NCBI GenBank assembly: GCA_937995985.1
Contig: CALKIR010000025.1
Span: forward strand, 1-64,000
DNA from: an uncultured Alcaligenaceae bacterium
GTDB lineage: Bacteria > Pseudomonadota > Gammaproteobacteria > Burkholderiales > Burkholderiaceae_B
DNA length: 64,000 nt
Reading direction: 5' to 3'
Positions within the stretch are counted from its first letter, which is position 1, and each line of letters opens with the position of its first letter. Shown in pieces: positions 8,042-16,826 of the stretch. A program made the translations under genes and the position numbers. Below the pieces are notes generated by a model. It made no database searches and was not told the origin of the DNA. It saw only the letters and a program-made list of their open reading frames with translations.

Positions 8042-9724
8042 CTAAAGAGCGATGGTTAAGGCCCCTAATTTATCCACAAGTTTCATATTTTCTGAGTAAT
8101 CAACAGGACAAGCAACCACAGAAACCCCGGGCTCATTAAGTGCTTGTTTTAAGATCGGCAAGAGTTGCTCTGCGCTGCTAATTTCATAACCCTGAGCCCC
8201 AAAACTACGCGCATACTGCACAAAGTCGGGATTACCAAAATCAACACTTTCATGGGCGCCTTCCTCGATGTCCATCTTCCACTTAATAAGTCCATAACTA
8301 GAATCCACCCACACCAAAATTTTTAATGGTATCTGTTCGCGTACAGCGGTTTCTATTTCTTGGGAATTCATTAAAAAACTCCCATCCCCCATCACAGCCA
8401 AAACCTTTCTCTCTGGGTAAGCTAAGTGCGCTCCTATTGCGCCAGGCAAAGCAAAGGACATGGTCGAAAGCCCATTGGATACAATACAGCTCAAAGGGCT
8501 GTACGTGGGATACAAACGAGCCATCCACATTTTAATAGCCCCTGTATCAGCCAAAACAATATCTTCATCATCAAGGGCTGCACGAATATCCGCTACAATC
8601 TTTTGCGGCTTAAGCGGAAAATCATTACTCTTTAAACCCTGGACCAACTCTTGTTGTAATAGTTCTCGAATAACTGCACTATTGCTGGCGGCTGAACCAG
8701 GCAAAGGCCCCCCCTTTAAGGCAGCATCCAAGGCCTGGCCTAACGCTTGCATGGTTAAAGATAAATCAGCCACAATATTTAGTTGGGGATCATAGTAAGC
8801 ATCCACATCGGGCAAAAATGTATTGATATGCAAGATAGTCTTATCTCGGCCGGGGTTTATGCGCGCAGGTGAAAACTCCTGTAACTCATAGCCAACAGAC
8901 AAAATGACATCAGCCTGATCAAAAGCAAAATTTTCATAGTCATGGCGCATAAACCCAATAACCCCTAGGGACTCTGGGTAACGATCGCTGATCACTCCTT
9001 TGGCCATAAAAGTAGTGGCTACAGGAATGCCAAAGCGTTGCGCAAAATCTGTTAATGCTTGATGCGCGCCTGTACGTGCCACCCCATGACCAGCCAAAAT
9101 CACTACTTTTTTAGCTTGCCTCAATAGGGCAACAGCCTGCTCAATTGCACCCGGATCGGGATAACTCTTGGCCATCACGGAGCCATTCAAAGGCTGTACC
9201 TCTATGGGCACAGAAGCACTTTCTATATCCTCAGGCACAGCCAAATAGGTAGCACCGGGACGCTCAGCTTGAGCGATTTGAAAAGCCTGCCTGATCATCT
9301 CAGGGACAGCTTCTGGAGTGCGGACTATATCAGCCCATTTGGTCACTGGGCGAAACATTGCCACCAAATCCACAATTTGATGAGACTCTTTATAAATTCT
9401 ATCTAAGCCCACCTGCGCACTGATGGCCACAAGTGGACTAGAATCTGTTTGTGCATCTGCCGTTCCCAACAATAAATTAATTGCTCCGGGTCCCAAAGTA
9501 GCGATACAAACGCCTGCGCGTCCAGTCAGACGACCATAAATATCCGCCATAAATGAAGCGCCTTGTTCATGCCGGGTCAAAATAAAGCGAATTTTTTTAG
9601 ATTCCGTCAGCGCCTGTACCAATTTAATATTTTCTTCGCCAGGAATACCAAATACATATTCCACCCCTTCTTTTTCTAGACACCGCACGATTAACTGGGC
9701 AACACTTTGGGTTTGCTCACTCAT
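8042..9724 (-). CDS. Acetolactate synthase-like thiamine-diphosphate enzyme, large subunit
   Basis: 560-aa enzyme predicted to condense two pyruvates to acetolactate in the cytoplasm. The N-terminal ThDP domain carries the catalytic glutamate in RHEQGASFMADIYGRLTG. A central dehydrogenase-like domain and a C-terminal ThDP-binding domain follow, the latter with GDGSFLMNSQEIE. That motif ends in VWVDSSYG, an Asp where many family members have Asn, as I recall for catabolic (AlsS-type) enzymes. No small regulatory subunit gene (ilvN/ilvH) is adjacent, which also favours the catabolic type or an IlvB-like enzyme of other specificity. Monocistronic, facing convergent ABC genes on one side and divergent from the GntP permease on the other. 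Confidence 0.8.
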   Translation of the reverse strand: MSEQTQSVAQLIVRCLEKEGVEYVFGIPGEENIKLVQALTESKKIRFILTRHEQGASFMADIYGRLTGRAGVCIATLGPGAINLLLGTADAQTDSSPLVAISAQVGLDRIYKESHQIVDLVAMFRPVTKWADIVRTPEAVPEMIRQAFQIAQAERPGATYLAVPEDIESASVPIEVQPLNGSVMAKSYPDPGAIEQAVALLRQAKKVVILAGHGVARTGAHQALTDFAQRFGIPVATTFMAKGVISDRYPESLGVIGFMRHDYENFAFDQADVILSVGYELQEFSPARINPGRDKTILHINTFLPDVDAYYDPQLNIVADLSLTMQALGQALDAALKGGPLPGSAASNSAVIRELLQQELVQGLKSNDFPLKPQKIVADIRAALDDEDIVLADTGAIKMWMARLYPTYSPLSCIVSNGLSTMSFALPGAIGAHLAYPERKVLAVMGDGSFLMNSQEIETAVREQIPLKILVWVDSSYGLIKWKMDIEEGAHESVDFGNPDFVQYARSFGAQGYEISSAEQLLPILKQALNEPGVSVVACPVDYSENMKLVDKLGALTIAL

Positions 9725-9858
9725 TATTCATTCCTTTAACCAATACTACGAAATCATCCCACAAACAATGTTAAACCAGCTGTGATGTTTGATTGGTTTT
9801 CTTTACAATACCTCATGTTTCTCGCCATTTCCCCTCACTCTTTACTTCTGAGCCGCAT

Positions 9859-11271
9859 ATGTCTACATTGGCCATTATTATTTCCCTGCTGCTACTTATG
9901 TTCCTGGCCTACCGTGGGATTACAGTGTTATTACTTGCCCCGCTCATGGCAGGATTAGCAGTATTTCTATCTGGTGATATTGCCTTCATGCTGCCTATTT
10001 ATACTGAAACCTTTATGAAGGCGTTGGGCGGCTATGTACTGCAGTTTTTACCTATTTTCCTGCTCGGTGCTCTTTTTGGCCAACTCATGGCTGATTCAGG
10101 TGCAGCCAATACCATTGCACAATGGATTGTACATCGCTTGGGCGCTAAGCATGCCTTAATTACCGTGGTGTTAGCATGTGGCATCCTGACCTATGGGGGC
10201 GTTTCTCTATTTGTGGTAGCCTTTGCCATTTATCCCATTGCCCGTGATTTATTTCGAAGCGCAGATATTCCCAAAAACCTTATCCCAGCAACCATCGCTT
10301 TGGGTTCTTTTACCTTTACCATGACGGCGATGCCCGGCACCCCATCCATACAAAACGCCATTCCTATTCCTTATTTTGGCACCGATGTATTTGCAGCGCC
10401 CGGACTAGGGCTCATTGCATCGCTAATTATGCTGGGCGGAGGGCTATGGTGGTTACAGGGACGCGTACGCAAAGCTCGTATAGAAGGACGTGGATACGGT
10501 GTTGATGAGGCTGATGACATGGTATTACCTGAAAGCAGTGATACAGAAGAGCAGCACGGGAGGCTATCCACTATGCCCCTTCCTTTGGCCATTCTGCCTT
10601 TATTTTTGGTCATCGGCGTCAATGCCCTATTTACTTATGTAATTTTTCCTACTACTGACTTTAGCTTAATTACCCACCGCTACCCCACCCTCAATGCCCA
10701 AAACATGGCCGGGCTCTGGGCTCTGATCATTGCTCTAATAACTGCCTGTGCAACACTTATTATCATACGCCTAGGACGTTGGCAGAACCTCAAAGAAAGC
10801 GTGAACCAAGGAGTGTTTGGCTGTATGTTACCTCTCTTTAACACAGCTTCTGAAGTAGGTTATGGAGCAGTCATTGCGACCCTTGCTGGCTTTGCCGTAA
10901 TACGTGATACCGTGTTAAACCTAAGCCCCACTAACCCCCTAATTTCTGAGGCCATTGCCATGAATGTCTTGGCAGGCATTACAGGCTCATCTTCCGGCGG
11001 ACTGAGTATCGCTCTGCAAACTCTAGGCCAAGAATACCTAGCCCTAGCTGAACAAGCAGGCATCAGCCCAGAGCTGATGCACCGCGTCGCTGTTATGGCT
11101 GCAGGGGGGTTTGATACCTTGCCCCATTGCGGAGCAATTATTACTTTATTGGCTATTTGCCGTTTGAACCACCGACAAGCTTATGCCAATATCGCCATGG
11201 TTACCATGATCGCCCCCATGGTGGCCCTTGTTGCTGTAATTACTTTAGGCACTTTATTTGGCAGCTTTTGA
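9859..11271 (+). CDS. GntP-family permease
   Basis: Inner-membrane proton-coupled carboxylate permease of 470 aa (gluconate permease family). At least ten hydrophobic segments are visible. Typical GntP-type stretches are FLPIFLLGALFGQLMADSGA, LACGILTYGGVSLFVV, the glycine/serine-rich ITGSSSGGLSIA and GGFDTLPHCGAI. Translation is taken from the ATG at 9859 (MSTLAII), because upstream in-frame codons give a non-family N-terminus. The substrate is not deducible: the family takes gluconate, hydroxybutyrate and other hydroxy acids. Divergent from the acetolactate-synthase gene with about 130 bp between them. Confidence 0.85.
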   Translation: MSTLAIIISLLLLMFLAYRGITVLLLAPLMAGLAVFLSGDIAFMLPIYTETFMKALGGYVLQFLPIFLLGALFGQLMADSGAANTIAQWIVHRLGAKHALITVVLACGILTYGGVSLFVVAFAIYPIARDLFRSADIPKNLIPATIALGSFTFTMTAMPGTPSIQNAIPIPYFGTDVFAAPGLGLIASLIMLGGGLWWLQGRVRKARIEGRGYGVDEADDMVLPESSDTEEQHGRLSTMPLPLAILPLFLVIGVNALFTYVIFPTTDFSLITHRYPTLNAQNMAGLWALIIALITACATLIIIRLGRWQNLKESVNQGVFGCMLPLFNTASEVGYGAVIATLAGFAVIRDTVLNLSPTNPLISEAIAMNVLAGITGSSSGGLSIALQTLGQEYLALAEQAGISPELMHRVAVMAAGGFDTLPHCGAIITLLAICRLNHRQAYANIAMVTMIAPMVALVAVITLGTLFGSF

Positions 11272-11279
11272 TTGATTAG

Positions 11280-11319
11280 GGCGGTCTATTTACCTAAGCG
11301 CCTATTTAAATAGACTGCC
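11280..11319. terminator. Stem-loop between convergent gntP-type gene and crcB
   Basis: A 13-bp stem (11280-11292 with 11307-11319, one G-U pair) and 14-base loop lie in the 34-bp gap between two convergent genes and extend over the crcB stop codon. No run of T follows on either strand, so it is a weak candidate for a shared bidirectional terminator. Confidence 0.4.
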
Positions 11320-11689
11320 AATACTGATAGCTCAAATAGCCCAAATAAGTCATGACCAATGCGCTGCCTAGGTGCATGCCTATGATGAATACCCCTGCTG
11401 CAATTTGCTCATTTTGAAAGCGTTCCAGCACCTCTACGGAAAATGTAGAAAAGGTCGATAAAGCCCCGCAAAAGCCTGTGAGCACAAACGTACGATAGTC
11501 TGCGCTTAGGTGAGGCCAATGAGTAAAAAAAGCCAGTGCCCATCCCGCACAATAGCCAGCAATAACATTGGCTAAATAAGTGCCCAAAGGCATCACTGCC
11601 CAGACCGCATTTAGCTGCACGCTAAGCCCCCAACGCAATACTCCACCAAGGGCAGAGCCCGCCACAATGCTGAACAGTGTTTTGAGCAT
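11306..11689 (-). CDS. crcB: Fluoride channel CrcB/Fluc
   Basis: 127-aa membrane protein with four hydrophobic helices, the normal length for the fluoride-exporting channel. Family signatures are GGVLRWGLSV, PLGTYLANVIAGY and GFCGALSTFSTFSVE, the last containing the conserved phenylalanine/serine pore segment. The start is the ATG at 11689, preceded by GGGGAGG. It lies 16 bases downstream of the potassium channel gene on the same strand, so the two may be cotranscribed. No fluoride riboswitch is evident upstream, since the upstream sequence is coding. Confidence 0.9.
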   Translation of the reverse strand: MLKTLFSIVAGSALGGVLRWGLSVQLNAVWAVMPLGTYLANVIAGYCAGWALAFFTHWPHLSADYRTFVLTGFCGALSTFSTFSVEVLERFQNEQIAAGVFIIGMHLGSALVMTYLGYLSYQYWQSI

Positions 11690-11705
11690 AGCCTCCCCGT
11701 TTTCG

Positions 11706-12911
11706 CTACTTGCTGCGTCCTTGCATTGCTGCATTGAATTCAGCCTGGGTATGCCCAATCAACAACTCACCAATCATTGAGCTATCAATATCCTCTCCAT
11801 TAAGGACGCGCATTAAAATTTCCCCCCCTAATTCTGTTAATGAAAATGCAAAATCAGCGCGCAATAAACTTATTTTTTTGCGATTATTATCATCGTTAAT
11901 AACAATAACCGTCTTGACATCATCAGCCACTATTTCATTTACAGCCAATAAGATATAAGTATTCTCGGCATCATTTTCCTCTAAAGCCATCACACATTGA
12001 GCATGCTTGACTGAGGCCTGCTCCAAGGTATTAATAGCACTCATTTCTCCTGTCACAACGATGGCATCGGCTGGAAAACAATCCCGTTTATCTTCTGGGC
12101 AAACTACCACAACATTCATTTTACGCTTTCTCAATCCTTGATACACGTACTGAGCCAGCAATGAGGTGCCCACAATAACATAATGATTTTTCATTCTAAA
12201 TAGCCTTTTTTGAACAATTTCCTGTGTATCATGCACCAACGCACCCGCAATATATACGACCGAAGTAGTAAAAATAGTAATCCCAAAAACCACGATGCTA
12301 ATAGTAAACATCCGGGACTCAATGGTCACAGGCACAATATCGCCATAGCCCACCGTTGACATGCTAATCATTGAAAAATAAAGCGCGGTAAATGGGTCAT
12401 TAATAGGCGGCTGGTAATGATCGCCTAAATATAACGTACCTAATACTGAGTACGCAGCCAGCACCACTATACTAAATAGAGCAATAACTCCTGTATTAGT
12501 TGTGCTGTGATTGGAAAAAACATGCCAGGCACGCATCAACAAAATCAACAATAGAGTTGAAAACAAACCATGCCAAAAATACTTGGGCCCCATGCTAATA
12601 TCTAGCATGATCAGCAAGAGCAAGATAAAAATACTAAATAGCCAAGCAATACGGGAACGATAAATTAGGGAAATACCTAAACCAATTAAAATAATCCCCA
12701 ATGAGAAGCGCGGCAGATCCAATAACTCAATAAAGCCCAAGGACTGCAACCACTCGGTAAACCCATGGCTACGCCAATAAATGTGACCACTATAAGCCTG
12801 AACTATAGGGGCAATTAACCAAAGACCATTAATAATGGCCAGTAGCGATAAGAGCCTTGCTGAATTGAGCAGCACGCTAAGAAAATGGGTGGCAGAGTGA
12901 AAAAAATGCAT
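11706..12911 (-). CDS. Kch-type potassium channel with RCK (TrkA-N) domain
   Basis: 401-aa inner-membrane ion channel. Hydrophobic segments fill the first 220 residues. The potassium selectivity filter TVGYGD lies at residues 186-191, between pore helix and last helix. A cytoplasmic Rossmann-type RCK domain begins near residue 240 (HYVIVGTSLLAQYVYQGL) and includes LLAVNEIVADDVKTVIVIND. The overall plan and length match E. coli Kch (six helices plus RCK). The arginine pattern of a strong S4 voltage sensor is not obvious. AGGGAG lies upstream of the ATG. Precedes crcB on the same strand. Confidence 0.87.
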   Translation of the reverse strand: MHFFHSATHFLSVLLNSARLLSLLAIINGLWLIAPIVQAYSGHIYWRSHGFTEWLQSLGFIELLDLPRFSLGIILIGLGISLIYRSRIAWLFSIFILLLLIMLDISMGPKYFWHGLFSTLLLILLMRAWHVFSNHSTTNTGVIALFSIVVLAAYSVLGTLYLGDHYQPPINDPFTALYFSMISMSTVGYGDIVPVTIESRMFTISIVVFGITIFTTSVVYIAGALVHDTQEIVQKRLFRMKNHYVIVGTSLLAQYVYQGLRKRKMNVVVVCPEDKRDCFPADAIVVTGEMSAINTLEQASVKHAQCVMALEENDAENTYILLAVNEIVADDVKTVIVINDDNNRKKISLLRADFAFSLTELGGEILMRVLNGEDIDSSMIGELLIGHTQAEFNAAMQGRSK

Positions 12912-12975
12912 GAGGCTCCCTAAATCTAACTATGGCCTAAACAAGACTTGCATGACCGATATTATGAGTACTTGA

Positions 12976-13845
12976 TTATAAGGCTTTTTTCTCTCTGCCT
13001 AGCAGCAGCCCCAACAAAATCAGACCCGCCCCGAACAACATTGGTGTATTCCATTGCTCTCCAAAAAGCAACCACGCTTGTCCAGCAGCTAAGGGAGGAA
13101 TTAGAAAAAACATTCTTGCTACTTGATGGGCCTCTCCACGCTTTAACATCAGCATGAGTAGCCAAATAGCTCCTATAGAAATTGCCAATACCAACCAGGC
13201 TAAAGTCAGCCACAGAGAAAAAGTAGAATGAAAGCGAAAGTCTTGAGTAATCACACAGGCAATTAAAAACACAAAAAAAGCGCCTACATATTGAAAAAAC
13301 AGCCCTTCTATCTGCCCCATGGCATGATCCATTTTCTTTTGCCACAAAGTCGCTAAAGAAATGCCTACTAAGGAAATGGCGCACCATAATAGACCAATGC
13401 CACTGATTTGGTATTGCCCATGATTGTCATCTAAACCCCCCCCTAAAACCAATGCAGCGCCCACTGCTCCAACCAAAAAACTGATCCATTGTAATTTGGA
13501 CAACTGCACACCAAATAAAGGCTTTGAAAGCACTGCTGTTAACAACGGATGCATGGTCACCAATAATGCGGTCAACCCTGGTGCCATGCCTGCCTGAATG
13601 GCTGCAAATACCCCGCCCAGATAAGCTCCGTGCAACAGCACGCCCACCCCCATTTGCTGTGCTTGAGAGCCAATAGTCCCCCATCGCAGCGGAATCGCTC
13701 TTAGCCATAACAATACTAGCAATAAAGGCATGGTCAATAAGCTACGCATCAACAGCAACATAAACGGCCCTGCATCACGCACCCCAAACTCGGCTGCCGT
13801 AAAACCTGTTGAAAAAAGCAAAACAAAAATAAAGGGAATCCACAT
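12976..13845 (-). CDS. EamA/DMT-family transporter
   Basis: 289-aa inner-membrane protein made of two EamA repeats (about ten hydrophobic segments). It opens with MWIPFIFVLLFSTGFTAAEF, a variant of the usual DMT N-terminus. The family phrase LLVTMHPLLTAVLSKPLFG closes the first repeat. Exporters of metabolites and amino acids make up most of the family; the substrate here is unknown. It lies downstream of the peroxiredoxin gene on the same strand but a terminator-like hairpin separates them, so it is probably expressed on its own. Confidence 0.82.
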   Translation of the reverse strand: MWIPFIFVLLFSTGFTAAEFGVRDAGPFMLLLMRSLLTMPLLLVLLWLRAIPLRWGTIGSQAQQMGVGVLLHGAYLGGVFAAIQAGMAPGLTALLVTMHPLLTAVLSKPLFGVQLSKLQWISFLVGAVGAALVLGGGLDDNHGQYQISGIGLLWCAISLVGISLATLWQKKMDHAMGQIEGLFFQYVGAFFVFLIACVITQDFRFHSTFSLWLTLAWLVLAISIGAIWLLMLMLKRGEAHQVARMFFLIPPLAAGQAWLLFGEQWNTPMLFGAGLILLGLLLGREKKAL

Positions 13846-13867
13846 GGCTCAGCAGACAGGACGATAT

Positions 13868-13901
13868 AAGAAAATCGCCCTTGCTCACCGGAGCAAGGGC
13901 G
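13868..13901 (-). terminator. Rho-independent terminator after the peroxiredoxin gene
   Basis: An 11-bp perfect GC-rich stem (CGCCCTTGCTC at 13876-13886 with GAGCAAGGGCG at 13891-13901), loop ACCG, followed on the minus strand by ATTTTCTT. It sits about 85 bases past the peroxiredoxin stop and just before the EamA gene. Confidence 0.75.
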
Positions 13902-13986
13902 CAGAAAGGTTCAAGAACACATACAGGGCGCAATCAAAAACTGAGCGTCTGATTGCACCTCATCTAGATGTGAGACCGAAGCGCAT

Positions 13987-14637
13987 TTAGGGACTCTTGG
14001 TAAAGCGCAAATAAGGCAAACGAACATCAATTTCTCCGTATTGCTCACGCGCCTCTTCATCGTTTAAGCTCAATGCAACAATGACATCTTCGCCGGGATT
14101 CCAATCAGCAGGGGTCGCCAAAGGCACCCCATCGGTCATTTGTACTGCATCCAAAGCCCGGATAATCTCAGCAAAATTACGGCCAACAGACATGGGATAA
14201 TTCATCGTAAGACGGATTTTTTTGTCTGGCCCAATAATAAACACCGTGCGTACTGTTGCACTGTCTGCTGCAGTGCGACCATCGGGCAAAAAGGCCTCCG
14301 CAGGCAACATGCCGTATAACTTAGCTACTGTGAGACTGGTGTCATCAATAATAGGAAAATCTGCCTGAGTGCCTGCAAACGCCTCAATATCACGGATCCA
14401 TTTCTTGTGATCGGCCACATCATCAACAGATACCCCAATTACCTTGGTATTACGCTTTTTAAACTCGGGCACCAAACGGGCTACCGCCCCAAATTCAGTA
14501 GTGCACACAGGCGTAAAATCTTTGGGGTGCGAGAATAAAATTGCATAACTGTCACCAATCCACTCATGAAAATCTATTTTCCCGGCTGTCGAATCAGCAG
14601 TAAAGTTGGGCGCCACGTCATTTAATCGAAGGGACAT
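13987..14637 (-). CDS. 1-Cys peroxiredoxin (Prx6-type)
   Basis: 216-aa cytoplasmic thiol peroxidase. The peroxidatic cysteine is Cys45 in DFTPVCTTE. It is the only cysteine in the protein, so there is no resolving cysteine and this is a genuine 1-Cys enzyme. Length and C-terminal extension (after about residue 150, with MNYPMSVGRNFAEIIRALDA) match the Prx6 subfamily rather than AhpC. Followed by a good terminator, with its own 220-bp upstream region shared with the divergent azlC gene. No OxyR site was recognised by eye. Confidence 0.92.
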   Translation of the reverse strand: MSLRLNDVAPNFTADSTAGKIDFHEWIGDSYAILFSHPKDFTPVCTTEFGAVARLVPEFKKRNTKVIGVSVDDVADHKKWIRDIEAFAGTQADFPIIDDTSLTVAKLYGMLPAEAFLPDGRTAADSATVRTVFIIGPDKKIRLTMNYPMSVGRNFAEIIRALDAVQMTDGVPLATPADWNPGEDVIVALSLNDEEAREQYGEIDVRLPYLRFTKSP

Positions 14638-14861
14638 AAATCTCTCTCCACAGTAATACTTTAAGTATAAACGCTAAACACTACCATGCTAGCACAATAT
14701 AAGCTGCTCTAATACCTGCCTCTTAGTTATATATTATTAACTCAATGCTATTAAAAAAATGCTTAAATGACCCAAGCCTATTCGCAAAAAGAATAGAAAA
14801 AAGCTAAAATTGAGCGACTTTTTTTGGGCTTTTCTGCCAATTGAATGGACAGCTATTCTGC

Positions 14862-15551
14862 ATGAGTCATTCTCCTACACACCGGTCAGCCTGGCGTCGT
14901 GCCTTGCGCTATAGTCTACCCATCGCTATGGGGTATATTCCTGCAGCCATTGCCTTTGGCGTACTCATGCGCGCTGCCGGCTTTCCTCTGTGGTGGGCAC
15001 TAAGCCTAAGTGTTTTTTTGTACTCTGGGGCTGCACAATTTGCTCTAATTCCCATGCTCATGCAGGCCCTGCATCCCCTGTCCATGTGGGTAAATATCAG
15101 TATTATCAATCTGCGGCATATTTTCTATGCGCTCCCCTTGCTTAAAAGCTTACCAAGACAACGCGTACAACGCGCGTACTGCCTATTTGGTTTAACAGAT
15201 GAGAGTTTTTCTACCCTCATGACCCTACGCCGCAGTGAGCAGCGCCGTATCATGGTACCGTTTATTTTCTTTAATCAACTCAGTTGGATCCTGGGCACAT
15301 TAATAGGCGCATTATTAGGTGGGGAGCTCATTGAGCTTATCCCTAATTTAGATTTTGCCCTCACCGCTCTATTTATTATTTTGGCCTATGAGCAGTACCA
15401 AACTAATAAACAAGCCTGGCCTATCTATATGACCATTGCCTTATTCGCCTTGATGCATGCCCTAGTCCCTAATTACGCACTGCTGTTGACCATCACGGCC
15501 TGCGCGTTACTAATTATGCTACGAGCCAGAAAAAATGAGCAATCTTTCTGA
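14862..15551 (+). CDS. azlC: AzlC-family branched-chain amino acid exporter subunit
   Basis: 229-aa membrane protein. The start is the ATG at 14862 (MSHSPTHRS); an in-frame TTG at 14841 is less likely. AzlC hallmarks are PIAMGYIPAAIAFGVLMRAAG, LYSGAAQFALIPML and NLRHIFYALPLL. With the small AzlD protein encoded next it forms an export complex for branched-chain amino acids or azaleucine in characterised systems. The two genes overlap by 17 bases, indicating coupled translation. Confidence 0.9.
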   Translation: MSHSPTHRSAWRRALRYSLPIAMGYIPAAIAFGVLMRAAGFPLWWALSLSVFLYSGAAQFALIPMLMQALHPLSMWVNISIINLRHIFYALPLLKSLPRQRVQRAYCLFGLTDESFSTLMTLRRSEQRRIMVPFIFFNQLSWILGTLIGALLGGELIELIPNLDFALTALFIILAYEQYQTNKQAWPIYMTIALFALMHALVPNYALLLTITACALLIMLRARKNEQSF

Positions 15552-15867
15552 TTTTTTAATTGTACTCATTGTAACGGCACTCACTACTTTTTGTTTGCGG
15601 GCTGCCCCCATCATTATTCCACGCAAATGGCTGGCCTCTCCTTTATTACAAGCCCTAAATCGCTATTTACCCCTTTGTGTAATGGGCGCCTTAGTGCTCG
15701 CTACCTTTACTAAGTTTGAGCCCCCTCTATGGGCACCTGTTGGAGCACAGCTTTTAGCCTTAGGCATTGTGCTACTTAGTTATATTCGTTTTAATAATGT
15801 GCTGCTTTCTATGATATTAGGGGTGGGCAGCCTCAATGGACTGCTCTTTTTATTTGATAAAATATAA
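15535..15867 (+). CDS. azlD: AzlD-family branched-chain amino acid exporter subunit
   Basis: 110-aa membrane protein with three or four hydrophobic helices, typical for AzlD. The family motif TFCLRAAPIIIPRKW lies near the N-terminus. It overlaps the end of azlC and completes the exporter. The C-terminus (LFLFDKI) ends in the membrane-proximal region as in other members. Confidence 0.9.
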   Translation: MSNLSDFLIVLIVTALTTFCLRAAPIIIPRKWLASPLLQALNRYLPLCVMGALVLATFTKFEPPLWAPVGAQLLALGIVLLSYIRFNNVLLSMILGVGSLNGLLFLFDKI

Positions 15868-15927
15868 TGACTACTCTTGGTTGAAACCTGACCCCAAGCT
15901 TATTTTTCATTTTAAAAAGGGCCTAAC

Positions 15928-16476
15928 ATGAGCGTAGTACACTGGCAGCAAGTACTTGATTTTTGGTTCCAAGAATGCACGGCCACCGATTGGTTTGGCA
16001 AAGACCCCGAATTTGACCGCCTGATTTGGGAGCGTTTTGGCAGTACTTGCGAAGCAGCAGCGCGGGGTGAATGCTTTACATGGCGACAAACACTGACTGG
16101 CCGCCTGGCAGAAATTATTGTCCTAGACCAATTTTCTCGCAATGTGTGGCGTGATACCCCACGAGCTTTTAGCCAAGATGGGATGGCATTAGTATTGGCC
16201 CAAGAAGCCATCCAACACCCTGACTATCCGCTGCTTACTCAAGCCGAACGGCAATTTATCCTCATGCCTTTCATGCACTCCGAATCTCCCCTTATTCATG
16301 AGCATGCCGTTGAACTCTTTAAAGCCTTGGGCGATGAGCAAAGCTTAAAATATGAATATCTACACAAAGCCATTATTGATCGATTTGGCCGTTACCCTCA
16401 TCGCAACTCTATCCTAGGGCGCACCTCTACCAAAGAAGAACTCGAGTTTTTACAAGAGCCTAACTCGTCTTTTTAA
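15928..16476 (+). CDS. DUF924 family protein
   Basis: 182-aa soluble alpha-helical protein of the widespread DUF924 family. Recognisable family pieces are VLDFWFQEC near the N-terminus, LTGRLAEIIVLDQFSRNVWR in the middle, then FILMPFMHSE and RFGRYPHRNSILGR near the C-terminus. TPR-like folds are reported for the family but no biochemical function is established. It has its own RBS-like purine stretch (AAAAGGG) and lies 60 bases after azlD on the same strand. No functional link to neighbours is evident. Confidence 0.88.
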   Translation: MSVVHWQQVLDFWFQECTATDWFGKDPEFDRLIWERFGSTCEAAARGECFTWRQTLTGRLAEIIVLDQFSRNVWRDTPRAFSQDGMALVLAQEAIQHPDYPLLTQAERQFILMPFMHSESPLIHEHAVELFKALGDEQSLKYEYLHKAIIDRFGRYPHRNSILGRTSTKEELEFLQEPNSSF

Positions 16477-16529
16477 TCTCCTCGGGACTATTCAACCTAA
16501 GCGCCTGCCTAATATCCTGATTCCTCGTG

Positions 16530-16727
16530 CTAATCGGTTGGAGCATCACTTTCAAGTGCAGTTTCTAAACTATCCGGGTGGCAGTTATCGAGACCACTTT
16601 GCTCATCAACCTCACATGTAATGCCCGGCATATCCTCTAATTCATGGATTATTTTTTTCTCTTGTGCCGTACACGCTCCAAGCAATACAGTCATGCCCAA
16701 TAAGACAGGAATAAATTTTTCCACCAT
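16530..16727 (-). CDS. Small predicted lipoprotein
   Basis: 65-aa protein. The start at 16727 gives a lipoprotein signal peptide (MVEKFIPVLLGMTVLLGAC) with lipobox L-L-G-A-C at about residues 15-19. The mature part is short, acidic and has two further cysteines (ITCEVDEQ, DNCHPD) that could form a disulfide. A longer in-frame reading from 16790 would bury the signal. It lies 100 bases downstream of fdhE on the same strand and convergent with the DUF924 gene. Function unknown. Confidence 0.6.
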   Translation of the reverse strand: MVEKFIPVLLGMTVLLGACTAQEKKIIHELEDMPGITCEVDEQSGLDNCHPDSLETALESDAPTD

Positions 16728-16826
16728 TTTTCGCCCATAAATAATTAACTGCTTATAGTTTATACTGATTTTATTCCCCATACCTATCAATTACAGGCGG
16801 GGGTGTGCATGTAGCGAGCATATTGG

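Noticed and set aside
11690..11705. Fluoride riboswitch before crcB
   Set aside because: The upstream sequence is the coding end of the channel gene, with no room for the aptamer.
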